A DNA stretch of 41,808 nucleotides from PVC group bacterium (lineage in GTDB: Bacteria; Verrucomicrobiota; Kiritimatiellia; UBA8416): positions 1-41,808 of the forward strand of contig PXBF01000037.1 in the NCBI GenBank assembly GCA_003567005.1, read 5' to 3'. The number at the start of each line of letters is the position of its first letter. The stretch's first letter is position 1. The notes beneath the pieces were generated by a model. It saw nothing but the letters and a program-made list of their open reading frames with translations, was not told the origin of the DNA and did no database searches. The position numbers were made by a program, and so were the translations under genes. Below are positions 16,110 to 24,800 of this stretch, in pieces.

Positions 16110-18691
16110 GATATGGCGATGTTTACAAGTTTGTTGGGAACCACGATGATTTTGCGAATGGTTTTGTCTTGCAGCCATTTTTTTACATCGGGGCAATCGA
16201 GAACAGCTTCCTGAATGGTTGCTTGGTCGGTATCGGTTGGGAACTGCATACGTGCCCGAATCTTTCCGTTGATTTGTACGGGCATTTCAACCTCATCTTC
16301 TTTCGCGACATTCATGTCGGCTTGTGGCCATCCACAGCGGAAAATACTTTTCTGATGTCCCAGATGCATCCAGAGTTCTTCAGCGAAGTGTGGCACGATG
16401 GGAGCAAGTACACGAATGACGAATTCCAGTGTTTCCCGGCGAATGGTAGGATGGACTTGATCTGCGGTACTTCTGAATAGCGCTAACAATTCATTGCAGC
16501 GAGCGATGGCCGTATTGAATTGGAAGCCGCCTTCGATTGCTTCCGTTACGCGCACTACGCATTGGTGTGTTTTGCGGCGTAACGCGACATCTGTACTTCC
16601 CAGTTCTGTGGGGATTGATGTCTCCGGCGTAGAAAGCGATGGGATTTGTTGCAGTACCAGCGTCCAGAGGCGTGTTAATAAGCGCCATGCTCCGTGTATG
16701 CCGGATTCGCTCCAGACTTGCATTTTGTCTGGCGGTGCATCGCTTACCATATAGAGGCGAACCGTATCCGCCCCGAATCGATCGAACATTTTGTCTGGAT
16801 CGACCACATTATATTTGGATTTGCTGATTTTGGTCATTTCGGATCGTACGGATGCCCCGCAATGTTTGCAGGTTCCGTCCTTGATACTATCGCCTTCGCG
16901 TTGTCCTTCGACATCTGATTCTGGCAACCATTTGTGCGTATGGCAGAAATAGGCGGTTTTGCAGACCATACCCTGACAGAAGAGGCGCTTGAATGGTTCT
17001 TCGAAAGAAAGCAATCCCATATCATGGAGAACCATGGTGAAGAAGCGAGCATAGATAAGATGCATCGTTGCATGTTCAATGCCACCGATATATTGATCAA
17101 CGGGCATCCAATGTTGCAGCACGGTGGGATCAAAAGGCGCTTCCATGTTATGCGGATCGCAGTAGCGCAGGAAATACCAGCTAGAATCGACAAAGGTATC
17201 CATGGTATCGGTTTCGCGTCTAGCCTTTCCTCCGCATTGCGGACAGGTGCAGTTCATGAAGGATTCGCTGGTTGCCAGGGGATTTCCTTGGCCCTCTTGG
17301 AAATGTACATCGTGCGGCAAGCGTACGGGCAGGTCTGCTTCGGGTACAGGCACGATACCGCAGGCGTCACAATACATGATGGGGATAGGGGCCCCCCAGT
17401 AGCGCTGGCGGCTGATTAACCAGTCACGAAGACGATAGTTGATGGTTTTCTTGCCAACTGATTGTTCTTCGAGCCACGTAATAATATCTGGCATGGCTTC
17501 GCGATTATTGCGTCCATCAAATGGACCGGACTGTATCATGGTGCCGGCATCGACATAGGCTTCGGTCATCGTCGTTGGGTCGAGTTCGCAATCATTGGGA
17601 GTGATAACGATTTTGATAGGGAGATCGTATTTGCGAGCAAATTCGAAATCGCGTTGATCATGTGCGGGTACCGCCATGACAGCTCCCGTGCCATAGCTCA
17701 TGAGGGCAAAATTGGCAACCCATAGTGGTACTTTTTCGCCGTTGACCGGGTTGGTGACATGAAACCCTGTCCACACACCGACTTTTTCTCTTTCGGCGAT
17801 GTCTTTTTCGCTGGTTCCTTGTCGGCGCATGCTTTTCACCACGGGCATAACGCGCTGCTCATGTTCGGTGCCGGAAACCAGTTTTTCGACGAGAGGGTGT
17901 TCGGGGGCGAGGCTCATGAATGTGACACCAAACAGCGTGTCAGGGCGGGTGGTAAAGACAGAGATTGTTTTGCCTGTTTCGGCAACGTGGAAGTCGACGC
18001 GAGCACCCTCCGAGCGCCCGATCCAATCTTCCTGCATGGCGAGTACGGCATCGGGCCAATGCCCGCGCAGTTTTTCATGTCCATCGAGTAAGCGCTGTGC
18101 ATAGCGACTCATGGCAAAGAACCATTGCGACATGTCTTTTTGTTCGACTTCCGTGCCGCAGCGTTCACATTTTCCTTCGTGCACTTGCTCATTGGCGAGA
18201 ACGGTGCCGCAAGGTGTGCACCAGTTAACCGGTGCTGTTTTCTTAACGGCCATATCTTGTTTATAGAACTGGAGAAATAGCCATTGGGTCCAACGGTAAT
18301 ACTCTTCATGACTGGTTGCTATCTCGCGTGTCCAATCATATCCCCATCCTGCCCGTTGCATCTGTGCCGTCATTTTTTCGATATTTTGTTCGGTAAAGGG
18401 CTGTGGGTGTGTGCCGGTACGAATGGCGGCATTTTCGGCGGGGAGTCCGAAACTGTCCCATCCCATGGGTGATAAAAGGTTAAAGCCTTGAAGCAGGTAA
18501 TAACGGGAAATAATATCGCCGAGCGTGTAGTTGATTACATGTCCCATATGCAGGACCCCGGAGGGGTATGGGAACATGGTTAGACAATAGAAACGTTTTT
18601 CGGCATTGGGATCCGCTTTGAATAGGTCTTCTTTTTCCCATTTTTTTTGCCAGCGTGTTTCAATGGTGTGAAAGTCATACTCATGCGTCAT
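16106..18691 (-). CDS. leuS: Leucyl-tRNA synthetase
   Basis: Class I synthetase charging tRNA-Leu; 861 aa, a normal bacterial length. Signatures: PYPSGVLHMGHVINY (HIGH variant HMGH), the CP1 editing domain with TTRPDTLFGVTFMS and the acidic DQRDFEFA site, and the catalytic loop MTKISKSKYNVVDPD (KMSKS variant KISKS). Zn-ligand Cys pairs are seen in CTPCGTVL and CERCG and again in CKHCGAS just before the KISKS loop. ATG 18691 (MTHEYDFHTIE) is chosen; AGGAG is about 11 bases upstream and it overlaps the ankyrin-MORN TGA by four bases. The 3' end overlaps the small membrane ORF in the same way. Confidence 0.97.
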   Translation of the reverse strand: MTHEYDFHTIETRWQKKWEKEDLFKADPNAEKRFYCLTMFPYPSGVLHMGHVINYTLGDIISRYYLLQGFNLLSPMGWDSFGLPAENAAIRTGTHPQPFTEQNIEKMTAQMQRAGWGYDWTREIATSHEEYYRWTQWLFLQFYKQDMAVKKTAPVNWCTPCGTVLANEQVHEGKCERCGTEVEQKDMSQWFFAMSRYAQRLLDGHEKLRGHWPDAVLAMQEDWIGRSEGARVDFHVAETGKTISVFTTRPDTLFGVTFMSLAPEHPLVEKLVSGTEHEQRVMPVVKSMRRQGTSEKDIAEREKVGVWTGFHVTNPVNGEKVPLWVANFALMSYGTGAVMAVPAHDQRDFEFARKYDLPIKIVITPNDCELDPTTMTEAYVDAGTMIQSGPFDGRNNREAMPDIITWLEEQSVGKKTINYRLRDWLISRQRYWGAPIPIMYCDACGIVPVPEADLPVRLPHDVHFQEGQGNPLATSESFMNCTCPQCGGKARRETDTMDTFVDSSWYFLRYCDPHNMEAPFDPTVLQHWMPVDQYIGGIEHATMHLIYARFFTMVLHDMGLLSFEEPFKRLFCQGMVCKTAYFCHTHKWLPESDVEGQREGDSIKDGTCKHCGASVRSEMTKISKSKYNVVDPDKMFDRFGADTVRLYMVSDAPPDKMQVWSESGIHGAWRLLTRLWTLVLQQIPSLSTPETSIPTELGSTDVALRRKTHQCVVRVTEAIEGGFQFNTAIARCNELLALFRSTADQVHPTIRRETLEFVIRVLAPIVPHFAEELWMHLGHQKSIFRCGWPQADMNVAKEDEVEMPVQINGKIRARMQFPTDTDQATIQEAVLDCPDVKKWLQDKTIRKIIVVPNKLVNIAIS

Positions 18692-19851
18692 GATTCTTCG
18701 TTCTCCTCTTGCGGTCCCAGGAAGCGGTTGGCCCGCCATCTACCCTCAAACTGTTCGCCATCGGGTCTCGTGAAAACGCCATTGCCCCAGAATTGTCCAT
18801 TTTGCCATTCACCGGTATAGGTACTGCCATCGTCAAAAATATAGGTGCCTGTACCTTGTTGTAGGCGTCCACGCAGCCAGGTCCCGTTGAGTTCGCCCCC
18901 GTTTGCAAAAGAGTAGACTCCTTGTCCGTGTCGTTGTCCAGCCTCCCAGAAGCCTTCGTACGATTCGCCATCTGGCAGGGTTTGTATCCCAAATCCATGT
19001 CTGAGGCCGTTTTGCCATTCGCCTTCATAGGTTTCCCCATCCGGGAATACCATTCTGCCTGTTCCATGGGGCTGTCCATTTTGCCATTCACCGATGTAGG
19101 TACTGCCATCGTCCAGTTCCTTGGTCACGTTGGTCGTCTCTGCTGGCGTTACTTGGGGTGTGATTTGTAACGCATCTGCTTGCTGCAATTCTATGGCTGC
19201 ATCTCGCTGTTGAATCAAGGTTTCGAATCGCTCACGGTACTCCGGACTTTGCACCCAGAAGATGGGGGTCGTGCCATCTTCCGTTTCGGCAAAGATGTCA
19301 GCACCTGCAGTGAGAAGGGCTGTGATGGCATCATCGGTTTCTTCACGGACTGCCCAATGCAGGGGGGTAGATCCATCGTTCGCAGGGGCATTTACATCCG
19401 CCCCAGCACGCGCTAATAGCGCAATCATATCATCGGCTCCGCCTATAGCAGCCCAATGGAGTGGCGTTTGACCTTGTCTCGTTCTGGGCTCCAGGTCTGC
19501 TCCGCTTTCGATCAGTAGGGTTGCAATATTGCTCTGATTTCTGCGGGCGGCCCAGTGTAGTGGTGTACTGCCATTTGTAGCCGGTTCATTCAGGTCAGCC
19601 TCGTTATCAATTAAGGCCGCAGCTACGTCGGGGAGGCCATACAGCGCGGCCCAATGAAGCGGCGTTGTTTCACCGACAGCTCTGGCTTGTAGATGTGTGG
19701 AGGGGTCTTCTCGAATGAGTGCTAGTGCGCGGTCGGCATCACGTGCACGGATTGCTTCAAAGATATCATCTGCTAGCACGCTTTGCGGATCGGTCATGAG
19801 CACGATCGCCGCGATCAGGCAAAACCATTTTCCGAAACGCTGAAATGTCAT
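18688..19851 (-). CDS. Exported protein with ankyrin repeats fused to MORN repeats
   Basis: A 387-aa protein. Signal peptide at 1-27 (hydrophobic WFCLIAAIVLM, cleavage near SVLADD). Five or so ankyrin units follow at about 29-205, with the TPLHWAA core seen four times. After a linker (205-245) come six MORN units (about 248-375) of the form YxGEWxNGxxHGxG, e.g. YIGEWQNGQPHGTG and YEGEWQNGLRHGFG; the fourth is less regular. Both modules are interaction or scaffold folds and no catalytic residue is visible. AGAGGATAGT precedes the ATG. Its stop overlaps leuS as ATGA, an odd pairing of an exported scaffold with a synthetase. Partner and role unknown. Confidence 0.88.
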   Translation of the reverse strand: MTFQRFGKWFCLIAAIVLMTDPQSVLADDIFEAIRARDADRALALIREDPSTHLQARAVGETTPLHWAALYGLPDVAAALIDNEADLNEPATNGSTPLHWAARRNQSNIATLLIESGADLEPRTRQGQTPLHWAAIGGADDMIALLARAGADVNAPANDGSTPLHWAVREETDDAITALLTAGADIFAETEDGTTPIFWVQSPEYRERFETLIQQRDAAIELQQADALQITPQVTPAETTNVTKELDDGSTYIGEWQNGQPHGTGRMVFPDGETYEGEWQNGLRHGFGIQTLPDGESYEGFWEAGQRHGQGVYSFANGGELNGTWLRGRLQQGTGTYIFDDGSTYTGEWQNGQFWGNGVFTRPDGEQFEGRWRANRFLGPQEENEES

Positions 19852-19996
19852 ACTATCCTCTATGAGTGGTTATATTTTACGACTGATTACATATAGTCCA
19901 ACATTGTAAGAGTACGGGGTGTGGATTGCAATGCCTATTCTATCGCGGTGCCATGCTTTTATGGTGTGCTGAAAATCGTTTCGGTATGCGTTGATG

Positions 19997-22954
19997 CTAT
20001 TGGTCGAGCATGGCGCGTACCTTGGCGCTGAGTGCAGCCATGGTTACGGGCTTTTGCAGAAAGTCTGCCCCCTCATCCAGAATGCCTCTGTGCACGATCA
20101 CGTTTGCGGTGTATCCCGACATAAAAAGGGTCCGCATATCATTTCTTGCATCGGTTAGCTGGTCTGCTAGTTCTCGTCCATTCATTTGTGGTAGGATCAC
20201 ATCTGTGATCAATAATGGGATCGGGCCTTGATGTGAAGCCGCGATTTGGAGTGCCCGCTCTGGCATCGCAGCCTCTAGCACCGTGTAACCGAGCGATTCT
20301 AAGTATTTCTTAATCGTGATACGGATGGAGGCTTCGTCTTCAACGAGGAGAATGGTTTCGGTTCCGCGCGGTTGTTCGGCGGTCTCCGCATGGTCAGCAG
20401 TTGTCTCTGGTTCAGGTGATCTTGCCATTGGTATATAGATCTTGAAGGTTGTACCTTTTCCCAATTCGCTATACACATTGATGAAGCCATTGTTTTGTTT
20501 GACGATTCCATAAACCGTAGATAAGCCAAGGCCTGTGCCATACCCCATTTTTTTGGTGGTAAAGAAAGGTTCAAAAATATGCGCTTTGGTTTCTGCGGAC
20601 ATGCCTTCGCCGGAATCGGTTATTGCTAGCATGATATAGGATCCAGGTACGGCCTCGGGATTTTGTTCGCAATATTCTTCGCTAATGAAAGTACTTTCTG
20701 TTTCTATGGTGAGTTGTCCTACGCCTTTAATGGCGTCGCGCGCATTGATACAGAGGTTTGCCAGCATTTGATCTACTTGCGTGGGGTCCATGATGACGGG
20801 GGTCATTTTCTTGGCTGGTTTCCAAAGGATATCAATATCTTCTCCCAGTAGTCGTTGCAACAGTTTGAGCATGGATGCTATCGTGTCGTTGAGGTTCAGG
20901 CATTTGGGGGCAATGGTTTGTTTACGCGCAAACGCGAGCAACTGGCGTGTCAGATCGGCGGAGCGGTGCGCGTTGCGGGTGATTTGGTTGAGGTCTTCCC
21001 GCACGGGATGCTCGGGAGGAAGCTGATCTGCTGCCAGTTCGGTATACCCAAGAATGCCCATGATTAGGTTATTGAAATCATGGGCTACCCCGCCAGCTAA
21101 TCGACCCACCGCCTCCATCTTCTGTGCCTGCCGCAGTTGTTCTTCGGATCGTTTCAGTTTGCGACGGGAATCTAGCGCATGCAGTGCGAATCCCAAGTCT
21201 TGTGCAAGTTCGCGGAACAGGGTGCGTTCTTCATCGGATTCGGCCACGCCTTCTGGCAGTGCCACGACGAGTACGCCATAATCCTGGTCATCATGCCGCA
21301 GTCTGCCTGCGAGGGCTGCTGTGCCACGATAGGCACGTGAGAGTGGGCAGTGCGTACAATTACTGTCGGTATTGAAAATAGGGGCTACACCGGTCGGGCT
21401 TGCTTGCGCCAAATGACAGCATTCCGGCCAGTGGTTTTGTTCCAGCGCTTCGCGCACGGGGGCAAAATCCTCGCCGATTCCTGCCTCTGCAACTGCTTTT
21501 GTCTCTCCGTCCGCGTTGCATGAGGCGGCCCATGCGCTACGATATCCGCGTGTGGCAATGAGAATTTCGCAGGATTGACGTAGCAGGTGTTCGCTATCCG
21601 TTTCATGCGTGATCCGTTGATTGATATCCCGGATGGCTCGTAAAACCTGGTTTAAATGATGGATATTTTGTTCATCTCGTTTGCGGGGGCTGATATCCTG
21701 GAATGCTCCGTGGACATGCGTGATCTTTCCCTCTTCATCCCGAACAGCTTCTCCAACTGTTCGTACCCAGACCCGTTTACCTGTACGGGTAATGATTTGC
21801 ATTTCTTCGTCGTAAGGTTTCCCTTCGTTCGCGCAAGCCGTAAAAACATTGCTGATGCGTTCTCTCCATTCCGGGGCATAGAAGTTGATGCCTTCTTCCA
21901 CAGGAGGCGCAGAGCCATGTGGCATTTCGTGGATGTCGAAGACAATGTCGGACCAAGTACATGCTTTGGTAGACAGATCAACGATCCAGCCACCGAAATT
22001 GGCCATTCGTCCTGCTACCTCAAGCATGTGAAATTGTCGTGCAAGCTCTTCACGGTCTTTCTTTTGTTCGGTGACATCCCATACGAGAGAAATCATTTGC
22101 CGCGAGCCAGGAATCGGGGCATTTCTGGCCGATACAAAGGTTGTCTCCTCTCCTTCACGTGTGATCGGCAGTTCGGGCCAATACATGCGCTCTGTATCGC
22201 CACTCGCACAATCTGCTTCTATACGTGCACGAACCTTTTCACGGACTGCGGGGTCGGGGTATACTTTCTGCCAAAAGGCTTCTACGGATGTTAGGGCTTC
22301 ACGTGTTGTCCGGTAGAATTTGGGAAACAGGTCATTCATATATTCCGGCCGGGCATCAGCATCCATGGCATTAACCGTAATCCCAATCGGGAGGTTGTCT
22401 ACAATGGCACGGATAAACGTTTCGCGTTTGCGAAGTTCTGTTTCGTTTTGTAGCGCAAGCAAGTCGGCTTCAATGGTATCTCGAAAGAATTGCAACGCCT
22501 GGGTTTCTGTGTCTGTGAAAAAGTGTTCTTTTCGGTCGAGGACACAAATCGTTCCGTAGGGGCGTCCGTCTGGAAAGTTTACGGGCAATCCCATGCAGGC
22601 AACCATGCCTAATTTGATGTCTGGATTATGATCCCATTGTGGATCTTTCAGCGCATTGGCGACGACCAGTTTTTCCTGTTTTTGGATGACCGTTTGGCAA
22701 TACAGGCCTTCCCAGTGCTCTTTATCGCCGGGGTGATAAGGGTTTTCAGCGGTGTTGCTTGATACGGCGACTTCCATGAAGTCGTTTTCCGTTCTCATCA
22801 CGAGCGCTACGGGAACCTTGAGTGCCTCTGCCAATAGGTTGGCAGCTTCTTGCCATTTCGCGGTTATGTTAGCGGGAATATCATCGAACCCGATCATCGG
22901 CGATGCTTCGGATAGATTGCCCCCTGATGCCGTGTTTTTTTTGTCAGAAGGCAT
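19997..22954 (-). CDS. Soluble hybrid sensor histidine kinase (GAF-PAS-PAS-GAF-HisKA-HATPase-REC)
   Basis: A 985-aa cytoplasmic sensor: no transmembrane helix is visible. Order: GAF (about 25-170), PAS (180-295), PAS/PAC (310-425), second GAF (440-597), dimerisation/phosphoacceptor domain with His625 in GGVAHDFNN, HATPase (N box near [13 protein letters not shown] boxes DSGEGM and GTGLGLS, 735-845), and a C-terminal receiver (865-985) with phospho-acceptor Asp918 in [11 protein letters not shown] and the Lys in LQKPV. The second GAF contains Cys/His clusters (HWPECCH, CTHCPL) that might hold a metal or sense redox, which is inference. AGAGGG before GTTAC supports ATG 22954. No separate response regulator is nearby, so it is an orphan whose output is unknown. 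Confidence 0.93.
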   Translation of the reverse strand: MPSDKKNTASGGNLSEASPMIGFDDIPANITAKWQEAANLLAEALKVPVALVMRTENDFMEVAVSSNTAENPYHPGDKEHWEGLYCQTVIQKQEKLVVANALKDPQWDHNPDIKLGMVACMGLPVNFPDGRPYGTICVLDRKEHFFTDTETQALQFFRDTIEADLLALQNETELRKRETFIRAIVDNLPIGITVNAMDADARPEYMNDLFPKFYRTTREALTSVEAFWQKVYPDPAVREKVRARIEADCASGDTERMYWPELPITREGEETTFVSARNAPIPGSRQMISLVWDVTEQKKDREELARQFHMLEVAGRMANFGGWIVDLSTKACTWSDIVFDIHEMPHGSAPPVEEGINFYAPEWRERISNVFTACANEGKPYDEEMQIITRTGKRVWVRTVGEAVRDEEGKITHVHGAFQDISPRKRDEQNIHHLNQVLRAIRDINQRITHETDSEHLLRQSCEILIATRGYRSAWAASCNADGETKAVAEAGIGEDFAPVREALEQNHWPECCHLAQASPTGVAPIFNTDSNCTHCPLSRAYRGTAALAGRLRHDDQDYGVLVVALPEGVAESDEERTLFRELAQDLGFALHALDSRRKLKRSEEQLRQAQKMEAVGRLAGGVAHDFNNLIMGILGYTELAADQLPPEHPVREDLNQITRNAHRSADLTRQLLAFARKQTIAPKCLNLNDTIASMLKLLQRLLGEDIDILWKPAKKMTPVIMDPTQVDQMLANLCINARDAIKGVGQLTIETESTFISEEYCEQNPEAVPGSYIMLAITDSGEGMSAETKAHIFEPFFTTKKMGYGTGLGLSTVYGIVKQNNGFINVYSELGKGTTFKIYIPMARSPEPETTADHAETAEQPRGTETILLVEDEASIRITIKKYLESLGYTVLEAAMPERALQIAASHQGPIPLLITDVILPQMNGRELADQLTDARNDMRTLFMSGYTANVIVHRGILDEGADFLQKPVTMAALSAKVRAMLDQ

Positions 22955-23041
22955 GTAACCCCTCTGTACGTGATATGCTTCACAAGTGTCTTGTTTTAAA
23001 CAGATTCATCATTGTGTGGCGGTTTTATAGAGATGGCAAGC

Positions 23042-23056
23042 GAGATTATTAATCTC
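23042..23056. promoter_or_regulatory. 15-bp perfect palindrome, candidate operator
   Basis: GAGATTATTAATCTC has seven-base arms about one central base. It lies between the divergent kinase and rsmE genes and overlaps the -10 of a candidate promoter for the kinase, where a dimeric repressor could act. No regulator gene is close, so the protein is unknown. Confidence 0.35.
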
Positions 23057-23076
23057 AGAGTAAAACGGACGGACAA
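23048..23076 (-). promoter_or_regulatory. Candidate promoter of the hybrid kinase gene
   Basis: Read on the minus strand: -35 TTGTCC (23076-23071), 17-base spacer, -10 ATTAAT (23053-23048). The -35 fits sigma-70 well and the -10 only partly. The palindrome at 23042-23056 overlaps the -10. A transcript would have a leader of about 85 bases before ATG 22954. Confidence 0.35.
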
Positions 23077-23156
23077 CTGGGTTATCATTAGATTGCGAGT
23101 AGCTGCGGTTTCGCGGATCGTTTCATTAGGCAGCAACTGGAGCGATAATAGCAGGT

Positions 23157-23184
23157 TTGCTTTTTCGGGGCATTAGCCTAGCAT
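23157..23184 (+). promoter_or_regulatory. Candidate promoter of rsmE-rlmB-pgm
   Basis: TTGCTT (23157-23162), 16-base spacer and TAGCAT (23179-23184), placing a start about 33 bases before ATG 23224. Both boxes match the sigma-70 consensus in four of six positions. It is the best-spaced pair in this gap. Confidence 0.35.
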
Positions 23185-23223
23185 GAGCTTGCCATCGCCA
23201 AGAACGTTTCTATTAGGATGCAT

Positions 23224-23958
23224 ATGAATCAGGTTTTATTGGAACCAAAAGAATTGGATGCGGCGTGTTGTGTTGTGTTGTGCGGTAGGCGTGCTGCTCA
23301 TCTTATGCAGGTGCTGGGTGTACGTGAAGGAGACCGCGTTCGGGTTGGTCTTTTGGGAGGCAGCCGTGGTATTGGTGCTGTTATCGCGGTTGATGCCGAT
23401 ACGGTGACGTTGCGTTGCTCGTTTGATCGTCCCGCTTTATCCCCAAGCCGTGTAACATTATTGGTAGCGCTACCGCGCCCGAAAGTGTTACGGCGCCTGT
23501 TTGCACCACTGGCGGCATGGGGAGTCGAGAAGGTGATTTTCGCCAATGCCGCCAAAGTGGAGCGGGTATATTTTGACACGCATTGGCTGCAGCCGGAGCA
23601 TTACGAACCTTTACTCTTGGAAGGATTGGAGCAAAGCGGGGAGACGCGCTTGCCGGAGGTTGAGGTGGTGCGTCGTTTGAAACCATTGATAGAAGACGTT
23701 TTGTCGGGTTGGCAGGGCAACAAGCTATTGTTACATCCGCATGCGGATGCTACTTTCGATGCCTGCATGGAATCGCGATCGCCTGTGCTGGCCGCGATCG
23801 GTCCCGAGGGGGGCTGGACCGATTATGAGGTTGATTTGTTTCGCACGCATGGTTTTACATGCGTGACGTTAGGTGAGCGTGTTTTGCGTAGCGATATTGC
23901 GGTACATGCCATGCTAGGGATTTTACAGGTGAAGATGAGAAAGGGAGAAGAGCGATGA
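23224..23958 (+). CDS. rsmE: 16S rRNA (uracil(1498)-N(3))-methyltransferase RsmE
   Basis: SPOUT-class methyltransferase that makes m3U1498 in 16S rRNA. N-terminal PUA-like part (LCGRRAAHLMQVLGVREGDRV), then the knot domain: VTLLVALPRPKVLRRL, WGVEKVIFANAAKVERVYF, the SAM loop AAIGPEGGWTDYEVDLF and LGERVLRSDIAVHAMLGIL. The last motif is usually LG.RILR.ETA, so the ETA is replaced by SDIA, a modest deviation. AGGA at 23214-23217 favours ATG 23224 over ATG 23218. Length about 244 aa is normal. The stop overlaps rlmB as ATGA, so two rRNA modification enzymes are coupled. Confidence 0.92.
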   Translation: MNQVLLEPKELDAACCVVLCGRRAAHLMQVLGVREGDRVRVGLLGGSRGIGAVIAVDADTVTLRCSFDRPALSPSRVTLLVALPRPKVLRRLFAPLAAWGVEKVIFANAAKVERVYFDTHWLQPEHYEPLLLEGLEQSGETRLPEVEVVRRLKPLIEDVLSGWQGNKLLLHPHADATFDACMESRSPVLAAIGPEGGWTDYEVDLFRTHGFTCVTLGERVLRSDIAVHAMLGILQVKMRKGEER

Positions 23959-24800
23959 CCAATCCGCGCAACAAGCGATCTGGCAAAAAGGGAGGGAAGC
24001 GTGGTGGCCGGGGGAGCGGTCATGGTAGCGGCACGGACGTGTTGTATGGACGTCAACCTATCCGAGAAATGCTTCTGTCTGGGCGTCGAAGGGTTGAAAC
24101 GTTTTACACCGTGGCACAGATACAACAGCGTGGAGACCAGGAGGAGGTTCTGAAGCTTGCGGCCCGTAAGGGGGTACGCATTCAGCAAACGGACGTTGCC
24201 ACATTGGATGCCTTGGCGGAGGGAGGCAACCATCAAGGCGTGATCGCGATTGTAAGTTCTTTTCGCTATGTTTCGTATAAAAAGATGTTAAGCGATGCTG
24301 AACAGGTGCAAAATCCGCTATTTTTGTTTTTGGATCATTTGGAAGATCCGCAGAATGTGGGATCTTTATTGCGGACAGCGGAAGCAGCCGGGGTTTGTGG
24401 TGTTGTGCTTCCCGCGCATCGGGCGGCAGGGATTACGGCTGCAGTGGTGCGTGCATCTGCAGGGGCATCCGAGCATTTGGCGATAGCGCAAGTGCCGAAT
24501 CTTGTGCGCTGTATGCGTTTATTAAAAGAGCGCGGCGTGTGGTTTGCTGGTTTGGAGGCTGGGGAAGGTTCGCAAGAGCTGACAACCATTGATTTACGTG
24601 GTCCGATGGGAATTGTCGTGGGAAGCGAGGGGAAAGGGATGCGCAGGTTGACGCGCGAGAATTGCGATTATCTCGTGCGATTACCTATGCTCGGTAAGGT
24701 TACTTCGTTAAATGCGGGGGTTGCCGGAGCCATTGCCTTATATGAAGTGATTCGCCAAAGAAGGGAAAAAGAGAATGCAAATACATGCGTTAGCGGGTAA
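23955..24800 (+). CDS. rlmB: TrmH-family RNA 2'-O-methyltransferase (RlmB-like)
   Basis: SpoU/TrmH enzyme, most like RlmB, which methylates the ribose of G2251 in 23S rRNA. Motif 1 is FLDHLEDPQNVGSLLRTAEA, motif 2 IVVGSEGKGMRRLTRENCD, motif 3 LPMLGKVTSLNAGVAGAIAL. The N-terminal part is a substrate-binding domain beginning VLYGRQPIREMLLSGRR. A very basic, Gly-rich tail (residues 6-26, KKGGKRGGRGSGHG) precedes it and may bind RNA; it is longer than in E. coli RlmB. The start overlaps rsmE by four bases and the end overlaps the phosphoglucomutase gene by 26 bases. Confidence 0.9.
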   Translation: MTNPRNKRSGKKGGKRGGRGSGHGSGTDVLYGRQPIREMLLSGRRRVETFYTVAQIQQRGDQEEVLKLAARKGVRIQQTDVATLDALAEGGNHQGVIAIVSSFRYVSYKKMLSDAEQVQNPLFLFLDHLEDPQNVGSLLRTAEAAGVCGVVLPAHRAAGITAAVVRASAGASEHLAIAQVPNLVRCMRLLKERGVWFAGLEAGEGSQELTTIDLRGPMGIVVGSEGKGMRRLTRENCDYLVRLPMLGKVTSLNAGVAGAIALYEVIRQRREKENANTCVSG

